Source: Clostridia bacterium (GTDB taxonomy: Bacteria; Bacillota; Clostridia; Saccharofermentanales; UBA5734). Taken from it: DNA of 16,673 nt. Both the position numbers and the translations under genes were made by a program. Below, one piece after another: positions 1-7,417 of this stretch; the first letter of the stretch is position 1, and every line of letters begins with the position of its first letter. A model generated the notes under the pieces. That model worked only from the letters and a program-made list of their open reading frames with translations, was not told where the DNA came from and did no database searches. The DNA is taken from positions 1-16,673 of the forward strand of contig RZZF01000008.1 of assembly GCA_009929975.1 (NCBI GenBank), read 5' to 3'.

Positions 1-234
1 CCCCTGGGTGTACATTGAATACAGAATACGACGATGAACCGGTTTGAGTCCGTCTCTGACATCGGGCAGCGCACGATCTGTGATAACACTCATCGCGTAG
101 TCGATGAATGATTTTTTCATTTCCTCTTCCAGATCAACCGGAATAATCGTTGTCTGCGGATTACGGAAAGCAAAATCTACGGCCGCTTCCTGCCGTTTTT
201 TTTCTTTTTTTCGATTCTCCACCTGGTCTGCCAT
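1..234 (-). CDS. gyrA: DNA gyrase subunit A, N-terminal fragment (runs off the left edge)
   Basis: Only the first 78 codons are present; the gene continues beyond base 1. GyrA is the DNA-breaking and rejoining subunit of gyrase, which introduces negative supercoils as an A2B2 complex with GyrB. The fragment has a basic, charged leader ([11 protein letters not shown]), then [20 protein letters not shown] and the type IIA topoisomerase signature [20 protein letters not shown], which lies just before the quinolone-resistance region. The [16 protein letters not shown] wording is typical of GyrA; ParC is a less likely alternative because only the N-terminus is visible. The start is fixed by AGGAGG eight bases upstream of ATG. 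The charged leader of about 25 residues before the conserved block is longer than in many GyrA proteins. gyrB is not next to it inside this window, and rsmG precedes it in the direction of transcription. Confidence 0.88.
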   Translation of the reverse strand, partial: MADQVENRKKEKKRQEAAVDFAFRNPQTTIIPVDLEEEMKKSFIDYAMSVITDRALPDVRDGLKPVHRRILYSMYTQG

Positions 235-249
235 GCAGTCAATCCTCCT

Positions 250-266
250 GCTAATAGACAATTAGC
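250..266 (-). other. Small hairpin in the gyrA leader
   Basis: GCTAAT and ATTAGC form a 6-bp stem around a 5-base loop. It lies between the predicted transcription start and the AGGAGG ribosome binding site of gyrA. It could stabilise the leader or tune translation; there is no T-tract, so it is not a terminator. Being short and A+T-rich, it may have no role. Confidence 0.3.
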
Positions 267-277
267 TTATCCATAAT

Positions 278-286
278 ATTATAACA
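278..286 (-). promoter_or_regulatory. Extended -10 promoter for gyrA
   Basis: On the minus strand TGTTATAAT is a perfect TATAAT with an upstream TGn, about 44 bases before the gyrA start codon. No good -35 hexamer lies 16-18 bases upstream, which is acceptable for an extended -10 promoter. It would give gyrA transcription independent of the rsmG operon. Confidence 0.55.
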
Positions 287-341
287 TATCCGCGCGCGAA
301 ATGCAGGCAGGCTGAGGAAGCAGCCAGGCCCCTGACAACCC

Positions 342-1106
342 TTACAATGGTGAGTTTTCAGGTTTTCCAGCCTTGCGCGGATAGGCCTCTGCCGTCGAAG
401 AGATCTTCTTGATCAGAAAGATCGAGCGCTGCATGTCGGTGCCGGGCAGCCTGAAACTATCGGTTCTGACCCGCTGGCCTCCCAGCCGGTCAACAGCCGA
501 TCTGGCGGCTGGCCATTCCGACTCAGGATCACCCTTCATCGCCAGAAAATAACCGCCGACACGTACGAACGGCAGACAATATTCGCTGAGTACCGGTAGT
601 GCCGCGACGGCCCGTGCGGTCGCCAGATCAAACGATTCGCGCAGACCGGGCTGCCGGCCGGCGTCTTCAGCCCTGGCATGAACAGCAGCCAGTCCGGTCA
701 GCTGCAGCGTGTCGGCTGCAGTCTGCAGATAGCGCACCCGCTTGGCCAGAGAATCCAGCAGGGTGATCTGCCAGTTCGGCCGGACAATTTTCAGCACCAG
801 GCCGGGAAAACCAGCCCCGGTTCCGACATCAATCAACGAAGGTGATGTCTGTCCGCTCACCTGTTCATACCAGTCGAGATAAGCCACCAGTGTCAGCGAG
901 TCAAGATAATGGCGGATCGCGATATCTTCATCACGGGTATTCGCCGTCAGATTGATCCGCTGATTCCATTCACGCATCAATTCTGCCAGCCGCAGCAGCT
1001 GCTGCCGCATCACTGTCGTCAGCTCAACACCGCTGTCCGCCGCGATTTTTGGCAGCCAGTCGTCAAGAAGGAGTCCATCATTCATGGTCTGATGATCTGG
1101 ATTCAT
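342..1106 (-). CDS. rsmG: 16S rRNA (guanine-527-N7)-methyltransferase RsmG (GidB)
   Basis: RsmG methylates N7 of G527 (E. coli numbering) in 16S rRNA using S-adenosylmethionine; loss of it gives low-level streptomycin resistance in many bacteria. The 254-residue protein has the SAM-binding glycine loop LIDVGTGAGFPG (residues 91-102), the acidic strand-end LLDSLAKRVRYL (116-127), the ARAVA motif (164-168) and the family's C-terminal end AYPRKAGKPENSPL. Length is slightly above the usual 210-240. The chosen ATG has AAAGGAG six bases upstream. An internal ATG seven codons later is possible but has no comparable ribosome binding site. The start lies inside the end of mnmG (29-base overlap), so the pair is probably translationally coupled, as in the conserved mnmE-mnmG-rsmG order. 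Only a weak hairpin (310-325) without a T-run follows the gene. Confidence 0.95.
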   Translation of the reverse strand: MNPDHQTMNDGLLLDDWLPKIAADSGVELTTVMRQQLLRLAELMREWNQRINLTANTRDEDIAIRHYLDSLTLVAYLDWYEQVSGQTSPSLIDVGTGAGFPGLVLKIVRPNWQITLLDSLAKRVRYLQTAADTLQLTGLAAVHARAEDAGRQPGLRESFDLATARAVAALPVLSEYCLPFVRVGGYFLAMKGDPESEWPAARSAVDRLGGQRVRTDSFRLPGTDMQRSIFLIKKISSTAEAYPRKAGKPENSPL

Positions 1107-3045
1107 TCCGTCTCCTTTCCTCCGCCTGTAGATAAACCATCAGGACGGATATATCAGCCGGCGACACTCCGGAAATCCGCGAAGCCTGTCCCAACGTGGC
1201 CGGCCGCAGCCGATCCAGCTTCTGTCTTGCCTCAAGGCGCAGGCCGCTGATCTCAAGGTATGGCAGATCCGGTGGAAGGCCGCGTTGTTCATGACGGGCA
1301 TGGCGACGCAGGCGCTGGTGTTCAAGCTGAATATAGCCCTCATACTTAAGCTGGACCTCTACTGAAAACTGCTCCTCCGGCCGCAGCGCCGGACGCTGCG
1401 GGTCCAGCGCTCCCAGAGCCACATAAGAAAGCTCAGGCCGGCGCAGCAGATCAGCCAGAGACACACCCTGGCTGATTGGCGCGCTGTTCCGGTCAGCCAG
1501 CCAGCGGCGCACCGTGTCTGAGGGTTTGACGCGCATTTCACGGCAGCGCTGTACTTCAGCGTCGATGCGGTTTTGCTTATCAGTAAACCGCTGCCAGCGG
1601 TCCTCGCTGATCAGACCGATCGAGTGGCCGACCGGTGTCAGACGGCTGTCCGCGTTGTCCTGCCGCAGGAGCAGGCGAAATTCAGCCCGTGAAGTCATCA
1701 AGCGATACGGCTCCATCGTCCCCTTGGTGACAAGGTCGTCAATCAGAACGCCGATGTAGGCTTGAGAGCGGTCGAGAATCAAGGGGTCCTGCCCGCTTAA
1801 GCCGCGCACCGCGTTGATGCCGGCAATCAGGCCCTGGGCGGCAGCTTCCTCATAACCGGACGAACCATTGATCTGCCCGGCGCAGAACAGGCCGCGGACC
1901 TGGCGTGTCTCCAATGAAAGGCGCAGGCTGGTCGGGTCAAGGCAGTCGTATTCAATCGCGTAAGCGCTGCGCATGATCTGGGCATCAGCCATCCCCGGGA
2001 GTGACGCGAGCATGGCTTTCTGGACGTCCTCCGGCATGCTGCTGGATAGTCCCTGGACATAGAGTTCTTCGCTTTCAAGCCCTGTCGGTTCGATAAAGAT
2101 CTGGTGCCGCGCCTTATCGGGGAATTTGACAAACTTATCTTCGATCGACGGACAGTAGCGTGGACCGACACCATCGATCGCACCGCTGAACAACGGTGAT
2201 CGATCCAGATTCTGTTCAACCAGCCGCCTGGTTTCCGCTGTCGTCCACGTCAGATAACAGGGCACCTGCCGCGGCAGGGATAATGAGGCGGCTTCATGTT
2301 CAAAGGAGAACGGGACAATGACAGCATCCCCTTCCTGCACATCCAGGGTATCCAGCCGCGCGGTCCGGCGGTTGATTCGGACTGGAGTTCCAGTCTTGAA
2401 CCGCTGCAGCGGCAAATCAAGTTCTCTCAGTGAATCCGAAAGTCCGACAGCCGGGAAATGGTTGTCCGGACCGCTGGCATACTGGCATTCACCCATGATC
2501 ACTTTACTTTCCAGATAGGTGCCGGTCGCCACAATAACGGCCGGGGCGAGAAAAATCGCCTGAGTTTTCAGCTGGACGCCAACCACGCGGAAATGGCCGG
2601 CCGCGGCCGGATCGGGTTCGGAAATCAGATGGATCGCTTCACCCTGCCGCAAATGCAGCCGTTCCTGTTGTTCAAGCACCTGCTTCATCAGAATCTGATA
2701 GCGCCGCCGGTCGATCTGGGCCCGGGGCGAAAGCACGGCCGGTCCCTTGGAAGCGTTCAGCATACGGAACTGGATCATGCTCAGATCAGCGATCCGGCCC
2801 ATTTCGCCGCCGAGCGCGTCTATTTCTCGCACCAGCTGGCCTTTCGCGGTCCCGCCGATGCTCGGATTGCACGGCAGATTGGCGACCGCGTCAAGATTCA
2901 TACTGAGCAGCAGCGTCGACCGGCCGAGCCGTGCGCTGGCGAGTGCCGCTTCGCTGCCGGCATGGCCGGCACCGATCACGATCACCTCGTAGGAACCTGC
3001 GTCATAGGCTCCGGACTGGCGTCTGGCTGCGGCAAGATCATACAT
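1078..3045 (-). CDS. mnmG: tRNA uridine-5-carboxymethylaminomethyl modification enzyme MnmG (GidA)
   Basis: MnmG is the FAD-dependent partner of MnmE. The complex builds the (carboxymethyl)aminomethyl group at C5 of wobble uridine 34 in certain tRNAs, using methylenetetrahydrofolate. The protein (655 residues from this start) has the dinucleotide-binding loop VIGAGHAGSEAA near residue 24, the GCNPSIGG-like block (here LPCNPSIGGTAKG), the GidA signature GPRYCPSIEDKFVKFPDK and the motif GQINGSSGYEEAAAQG. The C-terminal helical domain that contacts MnmE is present (GVSPADISVLMVYL). An ATG five codons upstream (3060) overlaps the mnmE stop as ATGA but lacks a Shine-Dalgarno. The ATG at 3045 has GAGGAG seven bases upstream and is preferred. 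The intimate junction with mnmE fits production of both complex members from one mRNA. Confidence 0.95.
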   Translation of the reverse strand: MYDLAAARRQSGAYDAGSYEVIVIGAGHAGSEAALASARLGRSTLLLSMNLDAVANLPCNPSIGGTAKGQLVREIDALGGEMGRIADLSMIQFRMLNASKGPAVLSPRAQIDRRRYQILMKQVLEQQERLHLRQGEAIHLISEPDPAAAGHFRVVGVQLKTQAIFLAPAVIVATGTYLESKVIMGECQYASGPDNHFPAVGLSDSLRELDLPLQRFKTGTPVRINRRTARLDTLDVQEGDAVIVPFSFEHEAASLSLPRQVPCYLTWTTAETRRLVEQNLDRSPLFSGAIDGVGPRYCPSIEDKFVKFPDKARHQIFIEPTGLESEELYVQGLSSSMPEDVQKAMLASLPGMADAQIMRSAYAIEYDCLDPTSLRLSLETRQVRGLFCAGQINGSSGYEEAAAQGLIAGINAVRGLSGQDPLILDRSQAYIGVLIDDLVTKGTMEPYRLMTSRAEFRLLLRQDNADSRLTPVGHSIGLISEDRWQRFTDKQNRIDAEVQRCREMRVKPSDTVRRWLADRNSAPISQGVSLADLLRRPELSYVALGALDPQRPALRPEEQFSVEVQLKYEGYIQLEHQRLRRHARHEQRGLPPDLPYLEISGLRLEARQKLDRLRPATLGQASRISGVSPADISVLMVYLQAEERRRNESRSSDHE

Positions 3046-3056
3046 GGCCTGTCTCC

Positions 3057-4463
3057 TCATTTCCCGACACAGAAGCGGCTGAAAATCGTATCCACCAGCT
3101 GCTGTGATATCTGTTCCCCGGTCAGGGACGCCAGCGTCTCAGCACAGGCACGGATCAGTGATGCGATCATGTCAACCGCGATACGCGACTCTGCCGCGGT
3201 GATCGCTTGTTCCAGCGACGCGGCCGCTTCCAGCAGCACCTGCTGATGCCGCTGGCTGGTGATGATCAGGCTGTCCATCCGTCCACTTCCGGTGTTCTCA
3301 TAACAAGCAAGTATCGCCTCTCTCAGCGATGCCAGTCCTTCCGGCCGGTGGACAGAAAAGGACAGAACCTGGTGGCCTGCGAAGATTGTGCTGATCTGGT
3401 CAAGCAGACCCTGGCTTTCCGCCAGATCTTCCTTGCCGGCAATCACGATCACTTCGCGCCCCCTGACGGCTTCAACCGCGGCAGCCTCCTCGGCCAGATC
3501 ACCGATCGGGGGTGAAATCAGCCAGAAGACCAAATCCGCGTTTTTGAGCGCGTCACGTGTCCGTTCAACACCGAATTTTTCAATCACATCGTCGGTTTCC
3601 CTCAGGCCTGCTGTATCAACCAGACGGACAGGCAGCCCCTCTATGTCGATCAGCACTTCAACGGTATCGCGTGTTGTTCCCGGAACCGGTGTCACGATCG
3701 CCCGGTCAAACCCTGTCAGCGCGTTAAGCAGTGATGATTTTCCGGCGTTCGGGCGGCCGGCGATCACCACAGAAAGCCCTTCCCGCAAAAGACGCCCCTG
3801 ACGATAGCTGGCCGCCAGCTCAGCGATTTTACGATGTAAAGGACGCAAACGTTCAAACAGATCAGGCAGTTCGTCCGGGCTGTCTTCATGTTCAGGAAAT
3901 TCAAGAATCATCTCCAGATCGGCAGACACGGCCAGCAGTCGATGGAGAATCGCCCTGATCCGATCGGATAAAGCACCGTCCAGCTGCGCCGCGGCCACCC
4001 GGGACGCACGTTCGGCTCCGGCCTGGATCAGATCCATCACAGCTTCCGCCTGGACCAGATCCAGTTTACCGTTCATGAAGGCGCGTCGGGTAAACTCACC
4101 GGGCTCAGCCGGTCTGACACCCTGGTCGAATAATAGGTCCAGTATCATCTGTCGGACGGCGATTCCGCCGTGGCAGCTGATCTCAACCACCTCCTCACCC
4201 GTATAGGAAGAAGGAGCCGTATAGCGTGTCACAATCACCTGATCGACCAGCGACTGGTCGGCCGGGTTGACGATACGTCCCAGCGCGCAGGTATATCCAT
4301 CCATCGCCTGGACGGTGGATGCCTGACGTCCTGACGGCTGAAAAATCGTGTCAACCGCCAACGCGCTGCCGGGTCCGGAAAGCCGGATCACCGCGATCCC
4401 GCTCTGTCCGGGCGGAGTCGCACAGGCCGCGCAGACCTGATGAAAAGTCATCGTGTTGTTCAT
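3057..4463 (-). CDS. mnmE: tRNA modification GTPase MnmE (TrmE)
   Basis: MnmE is the K+-activated GTPase of the MnmE-MnmG wobble-uridine modification complex. From ATG 4463 it has 468 residues, close to the family length. It contains the tetrahydrofolate-binding N-domain (GQSGIAVIRLSG; SYTGEEVVEISCHGG; PGEFTRRAFMNGKLDLVQAEA), helical domain, inserted G domain, and terminal C-V-G-K carrying the family cysteine (Cys465). G motifs: G1 GRPNAGKS (236-243, including the K+-coordinating Asn), G2 TTRDT (263-267) and G3 DTAG (283-286). The G4 position, normally NKxD, reads GKED (343-346), so the base-reading asparagine is replaced by glycine. The start is chosen because GAGAGGAA precedes ATGAACAAC at proper distance and the conserved N-terminus begins there. 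A longer reading to 4502 adds 13 non-conserved residues and is rejected. Confidence 0.95.
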   Translation of the reverse strand: MNNTMTFHQVCAACATPPGQSGIAVIRLSGPGSALAVDTIFQPSGRQASTVQAMDGYTCALGRIVNPADQSLVDQVIVTRYTAPSSYTGEEVVEISCHGGIAVRQMILDLLFDQGVRPAEPGEFTRRAFMNGKLDLVQAEAVMDLIQAGAERASRVAAAQLDGALSDRIRAILHRLLAVSADLEMILEFPEHEDSPDELPDLFERLRPLHRKIAELAASYRQGRLLREGLSVVIAGRPNAGKSSLLNALTGFDRAIVTPVPGTTRDTVEVLIDIEGLPVRLVDTAGLRETDDVIEKFGVERTRDALKNADLVFWLISPPIGDLAEEAAAVEAVRGREVIVIAGKEDLAESQGLLDQISTIFAGHQVLSFSVHRPEGLASLREAILACYENTGSGRMDSLIITSQRHQQVLLEAAASLEQAITAAESRIAVDMIASLIRACAETLASLTGEQISQQLVDTIFSRFCVGK

Positions 4464-4494
4464 ATTATTCCTCTCGCGCCGGTTCCCGCGGCAC

Positions 4495-4549
4495 GTCGGC
4501 AAGGCCGAAAACGGCCCACAGGAATGCCTGTGAGCCGTGTCTGGCCGAC
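4495..4549 (-). other. Two-tier hairpin between jag and mnmE (possible attenuator)
   Basis: An inner 12-bp stem with one G-T pair (4511-4538, tetraloop CATT) sits inside an outer 6-bp pairing (GTCGGC 4495-4500 with GCCGAC 4544-4549). On the minus strand the inner stem is followed by TTTTC, a short and imperfect T-tract. It fills most of the 99-base gap between the jag stop and the mnmE start. It may be a weak terminator that lowers mnmE-mnmG-rsmG expression relative to the upstream genes, or an RNA processing or stability element. Confidence 0.5.
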
Positions 4550-4562
4550 CTTGCTGTCAGAT

Positions 4563-5363
4563 TCAGATGTCATCAGCAGGAGCGATCACAACCCGGCGGC
4601 GGGGGTCATCCCCTTCACTGAAGGTTGTGATACCGGCAAATCCCTGCAAACTTGAATGGACAATCCGGCGTTCTGCCGGAGACATCGGCTGAAGCCGATA
4701 CGGGTTGCCGGAACTGAGTACTTTATCAGCGGCCCGGCTGGCCATATTGATCAGCGTATCTTCACGACGGCGGCGATAGCCGTCGATATCAACAATGATA
4801 CGGACATGTTCTTCACTGAACTGATTGGCGACCAGTGACGTCAGGTACTGGAGCGCATCCAGTGTCTCACCATGACGACCGATGGCCGCGCCGCAATCTT
4901 CACCCATCACATCGATATAGACGGTCTCTCCATCTCGATAGGAACTGATTCTTCCATGGATGCCGATACCGGATAATATGGATGCCACATAGGCGACCGC
5001 TTCCGCTTCCGCTGGTGTTTCAGGTTCACCCTCATCATTGTCCGCGTTGTCATCATCTCCATAGTAAGGTTCAGACACATCCGTCTTGTCGGGGTCTGTC
5101 GTCTGTGAAGGCAGATCCTCCGCGAGGTCCTCCGGGAAACCATCCACCTGAGGTAGCTGGGTCTCATCGGGCAGTGTCTGCACAGGCTCCTCATCTTTTG
5201 TCACTCTGACCTGCGCCGGCCGCCGGCCAATACCCAGCAATCCGCTGTCACCCTCATCCAGAACTTCGATGACGACTTCATCTGCTGTCAGACCTAATGC
5301 TTCCAGCGCGTCATTGATGGCGTGCTGTACTGTTTTTCCGGTTTTTTCAATGGATACCGCCAT
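4563..5363 (-). CDS. khpB: RNA-binding protein KhpB/Jag (Jag_N, KH and R3H domains)
   Basis: KhpB (Jag, EloR) is a cytoplasmic RNA-binding protein that works with KhpA and affects cell elongation and division in several Gram-positive bacteria. The 266-residue protein has the three expected parts: a Jag_N domain (about 4-54, ending GLLGIGRRPAQVRV), a type II KH domain (about 119-196) with the GxxG loop as IGRHGE (161-166), and an R3H domain (about 200-262) with the R-x3-H pair at Arg232/His236. Between Jag_N and KH lies a linker of about 65 residues that is rich in Asp, Glu and Pro (for example YGDDDNADNDEGEPE), probably disordered. AGGAGG-like sequence lies upstream of the ATG, with a short gap after yidC, as in the conserved yidC-jag pair. 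Confidence 0.93.
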   Translation of the reverse strand: MAVSIEKTGKTVQHAINDALEALGLTADEVVIEVLDEGDSGLLGIGRRPAQVRVTKDEEPVQTLPDETQLPQVDGFPEDLAEDLPSQTTDPDKTDVSEPYYGDDDNADNDEGEPETPAEAEAVAYVASILSGIGIHGRISSYRDGETVYIDVMGEDCGAAIGRHGETLDALQYLTSLVANQFSEEHVRIIVDIDGYRRRREDTLINMASRAADKVLSSGNPYRLQPMSPAERRIVHSSLQGFAGITTFSEGDDPRRRVVIAPADDI

Positions 5364-5392
5364 GAATGTCTCCTCCTGTAATATGCCGGATT

Positions 5393-6436
5393 TCAGGCAC
5401 CGGCCGCTTCGACGTTCTTTGCCGTCTTCCTGCTGTCGGTCGCGCTCAGCGCTTCCATCTTCTTGGTGAAGATGAAATAAATGACAACCGACTGTAAAAT
5501 CATCATGATATTACCGACGATCCAGTAAAGTCCCATCGCAGCCGGTAGGCTGAATGTGGTCCACAGCATGAAGATCGGCATGAGTACGTTCATACTCTTC
5601 ATCATGGATTCCGACTTATCTTCAGGGGTTTGTCCGGCCCTGGCCGGGTTCACCTGCTCTCGTGCCTTGTCTTCAGCCTTCTTTTTGCGGTTCGGCATGG
5701 TCAGCCGTGTGATTCTCATCTGAATCAGAGTCGTGATCAGGACCAGAACCGGGAAGACCAGCAGCGGCACATAACTGCGCCAGGTGTCATCCGCGAACAG
5801 CAGAGCCGGTTTCCAGGTGGGTGTCAGCCCAAGGTTCATCCCGAGAAACTCAACATCCAGCATATCGGATAATTTGAGCAGGCCCCGGTTGACCACTTGA
5901 GCCAGTGCGGCTCCGTTGTCATTCAACGCGTTGATCAGAGGGATATTCATGGTCGCGGCGCGGCCGACTGCCGCTTCAGCAATCAGCGGTTCGCCCGCCG
6001 AGTTCGTCAGGCCGTGCAGAAACTCGCCGATCTGGGTCAGGTTATCTTCCGGCACATTCATGATGTGGCGAAGCGGAGCCTGAATTATCCGGAAAATCGG
6101 CCAGATGATGATCAACTGGAGAATCGCGGGAAGACAGCCGGCCAGCGGCGACGCGCCATGCTTTTTGTAAAGTTCCATCTGCAGCTTACTCTGCATTTCC
6201 TTGTCATCAGGATATAGACGGCGTATTTCAGCGATCTCACCCTGCAGCGCCTGCTGCTTGAAGGTGTTCTTCTGCTGATTTAAACCCATCGGAAACATCA
6301 GAAGCCGGATAAACAGCGTAAAGATGATGATAACAACACCATAATTACCGACCAGATCATATAAAAGCCGCATAAACCAGCCAAACGCGGTATAGAGCGG
6401 ATCCATGATCCCAAGTGTGGCATATGCTAAGTCCAT
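5393..6436 (-). CDS. yidC: Membrane protein insertase YidC/Oxa1 family
   Basis: YidC inserts and folds membrane proteins, alone or with SecYEG. The 347-residue protein is the short Gram-positive type without the large periplasmic domain of E. coli YidC. Predicted membrane segments are near 32-52, 101-118, 222-242 and 282-326 (the last holding two spans). Arg44 in the first of these (TLFIRLLMFPM) corresponds to the conserved positive residue in the hydrophilic groove. The cytoplasmic hairpin after it (NQQKNTFKQQALQGEIAEIRRLYP) is also typical. There is no signal peptide with a lipobox cysteine, unlike Bacillus SpoIIIJ. A lysine-rich cytoplasmic loop (NRKKKAEDKAREQ) precedes the last spans, and the tail is short and polar. 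AAGGAG lies nine bases before the ATG. It belongs to the rpmH operon. Confidence 0.95.
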   Translation of the reverse strand: MDLAYATLGIMDPLYTAFGWFMRLLYDLVGNYGVVIIIFTLFIRLLMFPMGLNQQKNTFKQQALQGEIAEIRRLYPDDKEMQSKLQMELYKKHGASPLAGCLPAILQLIIIWPIFRIIQAPLRHIMNVPEDNLTQIGEFLHGLTNSAGEPLIAEAAVGRAATMNIPLINALNDNGAALAQVVNRGLLKLSDMLDVEFLGMNLGLTPTWKPALLFADDTWRSYVPLLVFPVLVLITTLIQMRITRLTMPNRKKKAEDKAREQVNPARAGQTPEDKSESMMKSMNVLMPIFMLWTTFSLPAAMGLYWIVGNIMMILQSVVIYFIFTKKMEALSATDSRKTAKNVEAAGA

Positions 6437-6483
6437 GTTCTAGATCTCCTTGTTATACGACGGTCGATCATTCGTTCCGGCCG

Positions 6484-6499
6484 CGCAGTCTTGACTGCG
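6484..6499 (-). other. Hairpin in the yidD-yidC gap
   Basis: CGCAGT and ACTGCG form a perfect 6-bp stem with a CAAG tetraloop in the 81-base gap between the yidD stop and the yidC start. No T-run follows, so it is not an obvious terminator. It may affect mRNA processing or may be chance. Confidence 0.3.
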
Positions 6500-6517
6500 G
6501 AATACTGGTGTCAGACT

Positions 6518-6730
6518 TCAGGGAACCGGGTCATATCCGCCTTTGCCGAATGGATTACAGCGCAGAATTCGCCAGATGGCCAGCGCCGACCCCTTGATCG
6601 CACCATGCTTGGTGATGGCTTCAATCGCGTAATTGGAGCAAGTCGGCATGAAGCGGCAGTTGTTCCCCAGTGCCGGAGACAGAAACCGCTGATACCCGCG
6701 AATCAACCAGACCAGCGCTTTGCGAATCAT
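6518..6730 (-). CDS. yidD: Membrane protein insertion efficiency factor YidD
   Basis: YidD is a small inner-face membrane-associated protein that assists YidC-dependent insertion. The 70-residue sequence is a full-length match to the family by eye: an amphipathic N-terminal helix ([20 protein letters not shown]), then [19 protein letters not shown] with the two conserved cysteines, and the C-terminal [17 protein letters not shown]. Its start codon overlaps the rnpA stop as ATGA (6727-6730), so translation is probably coupled to rnpA. Sitting between rnpA and yidC is the standard place for this gene. Confidence 0.95.
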   Translation of the reverse strand: MIRKALVWLIRGYQRFLSPALGNNCRFMPTCSNYAIEAITKHGAIKGSALAIWRILRCNPFGKGGYDPVP

Positions 6731-7080
6731 TCTGATGTCTCTCCTTCGGGCTTCAGCAGCCTTGCGCGCCGCAGCACTTTCAACAAATCCGTCTGAACCT
6801 GCCGCATGCCGGGACGGTCATCCGTCTGTCGGGCAACCAGGATTAAATCGTACCCCTCCTGAACCCGATTTTCAACCAGACGATAACTTTCCCGCAGCAA
6901 TCGCTTCACACGGTTGCGCTGAACGCTGCCATTGACCTTGCGACTAGCCGTGACACCCACACGTCCCGGCGAACCCGGCCGGCGCAGATAATGTACGACG
7001 ACATAATGCCCTGCGGCAAATTTGCCCTTCCGGTAGATCCGGGAAAACTCATAGTTGAAGCGCAGCGTCCGGGTTTGCAT
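6727..7080 (-). CDS. rnpA: Ribonuclease P protein component
   Basis: RnpA is the protein subunit of RNase P. It helps the catalytic RNA bind precursor tRNA leaders and metal ions. From ATG 7080 the protein has 117 residues, the usual length. The N-terminus [18 protein letters not shown] and the RNR box [17 protein letters not shown] (residues 51-67) are diagnostic, as is YDLILVAR. An in-frame GTG at 7107 would add nine residues (PFVYWIVV...) that do not fit the family, so it is rejected. The ATG at 7080 has only a weak upstream GGAT-like ribosome binding site. It lies about 80 bases after the rpmH stop, separated from it by a hairpin. Confidence 0.95.
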   Translation of the reverse strand: MQTRTLRFNYEFSRIYRKGKFAAGHYVVVHYLRRPGSPGRVGVTASRKVNGSVQRNRVKRLLRESYRLVENRVQEGYDLILVARQTDDRPGMRQVQTDLLKVLRRARLLKPEGETSE

Positions 7081-7139
7081 GACCACTATCCAATACACAA
7101 AGGGCACCGGACGGCATGAGCCGCACGGCGCATAATAAG

Positions 7140-7161
7140 AAAGACCACGTATGCGGTCTTT
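7140..7161 (-). terminator. Hairpin between rpmH and rnpA (partial terminator or attenuator)
   Basis: On the minus strand a 9-bp stem (AAAGACCGC with GTGGTCTTT, one G-T pair) encloses an ATAC loop and is followed by TTTCTTATTATG. The 5' arm overlaps the rpmH stop codon. The T-tract is interrupted, so partial read-through to rnpA is likely. That would fit the need for much more L34 than RNase P protein. Confidence 0.6.
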
Positions 7162-7294
7162 AAGCGGTTAGTTTCTGTCTCCCCTTCAACCTGCGTCTTT
7201 TCAGGACTTTCTGCCCCGACGTCGTTCCCATGCGTTTTCTGAAACCATGCTCTTTGGCACGATGCCGTTTTTTCGGCTGAAATGTCATTTTCAT
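7160..7294 (-). CDS. rpmH: 50S ribosomal protein L34
   Basis: A 44-codon gene encodes the small, very basic L34 protein of the large ribosomal subunit. The translation begins [20 protein letters not shown] and ends with the usual [12 protein letters not shown], matching the family over its whole length. GGAGG lies nine bases upstream of the ATG. A strong promoter at 7338-7367 precedes it. It is the first gene of the operon running to rsmG. In many Bacillota dnaA lies divergently upstream of rpmH; here the upstream neighbour is a CapA-family gene in the same orientation. Confidence 0.97.
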   Translation of the reverse strand: MKMTFQPKKRHRAKEHGFRKRMGTTSGQKVLKRRRLKGRQKLTA

Positions 7295-7337
7295 TTATCT
7301 ATACCTCCAGATGAGTTGCTTATCTCACAGCGTTAAG

Positions 7338-7367
7338 ATTATACAGGCCAAACCGGGAAACTGTCAA
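7338..7367 (-). promoter_or_regulatory. Strong sigma-A-type promoter of the rpmH operon
   Basis: The minus strand has TTGACA (7362-7367), an 18-base spacer and TATAAT (7338-7343), both hexamers perfect. Transcription would start near 7331 and give a leader of about 36 bases before the rpmH ATG. It is well placed to drive rpmH through rsmG. Confidence 0.85.
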
Positions 7368-7417
7368 CTGCGCGCATCAATGTCGGCGCCATGTCCGGCC
7401 ATAGGCCAGGCTGCGCT

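Noticed and set aside
267..275. TTATCCATA, a DnaA-box-like word upstream of gyrA
   Set aside because: It is a single site with one mismatch to TTATCCACA, and no further boxes or A+T-rich unwinding region lie near it, so an origin is not supported.
2458..3246. A 262-codon open frame on the plus strand opposite mnmG and mnmE
   Set aside because: It is antisense to two unmistakable conserved genes, has no recognisable domain and fits the long shadow frames expected in G+C-rich coding DNA.
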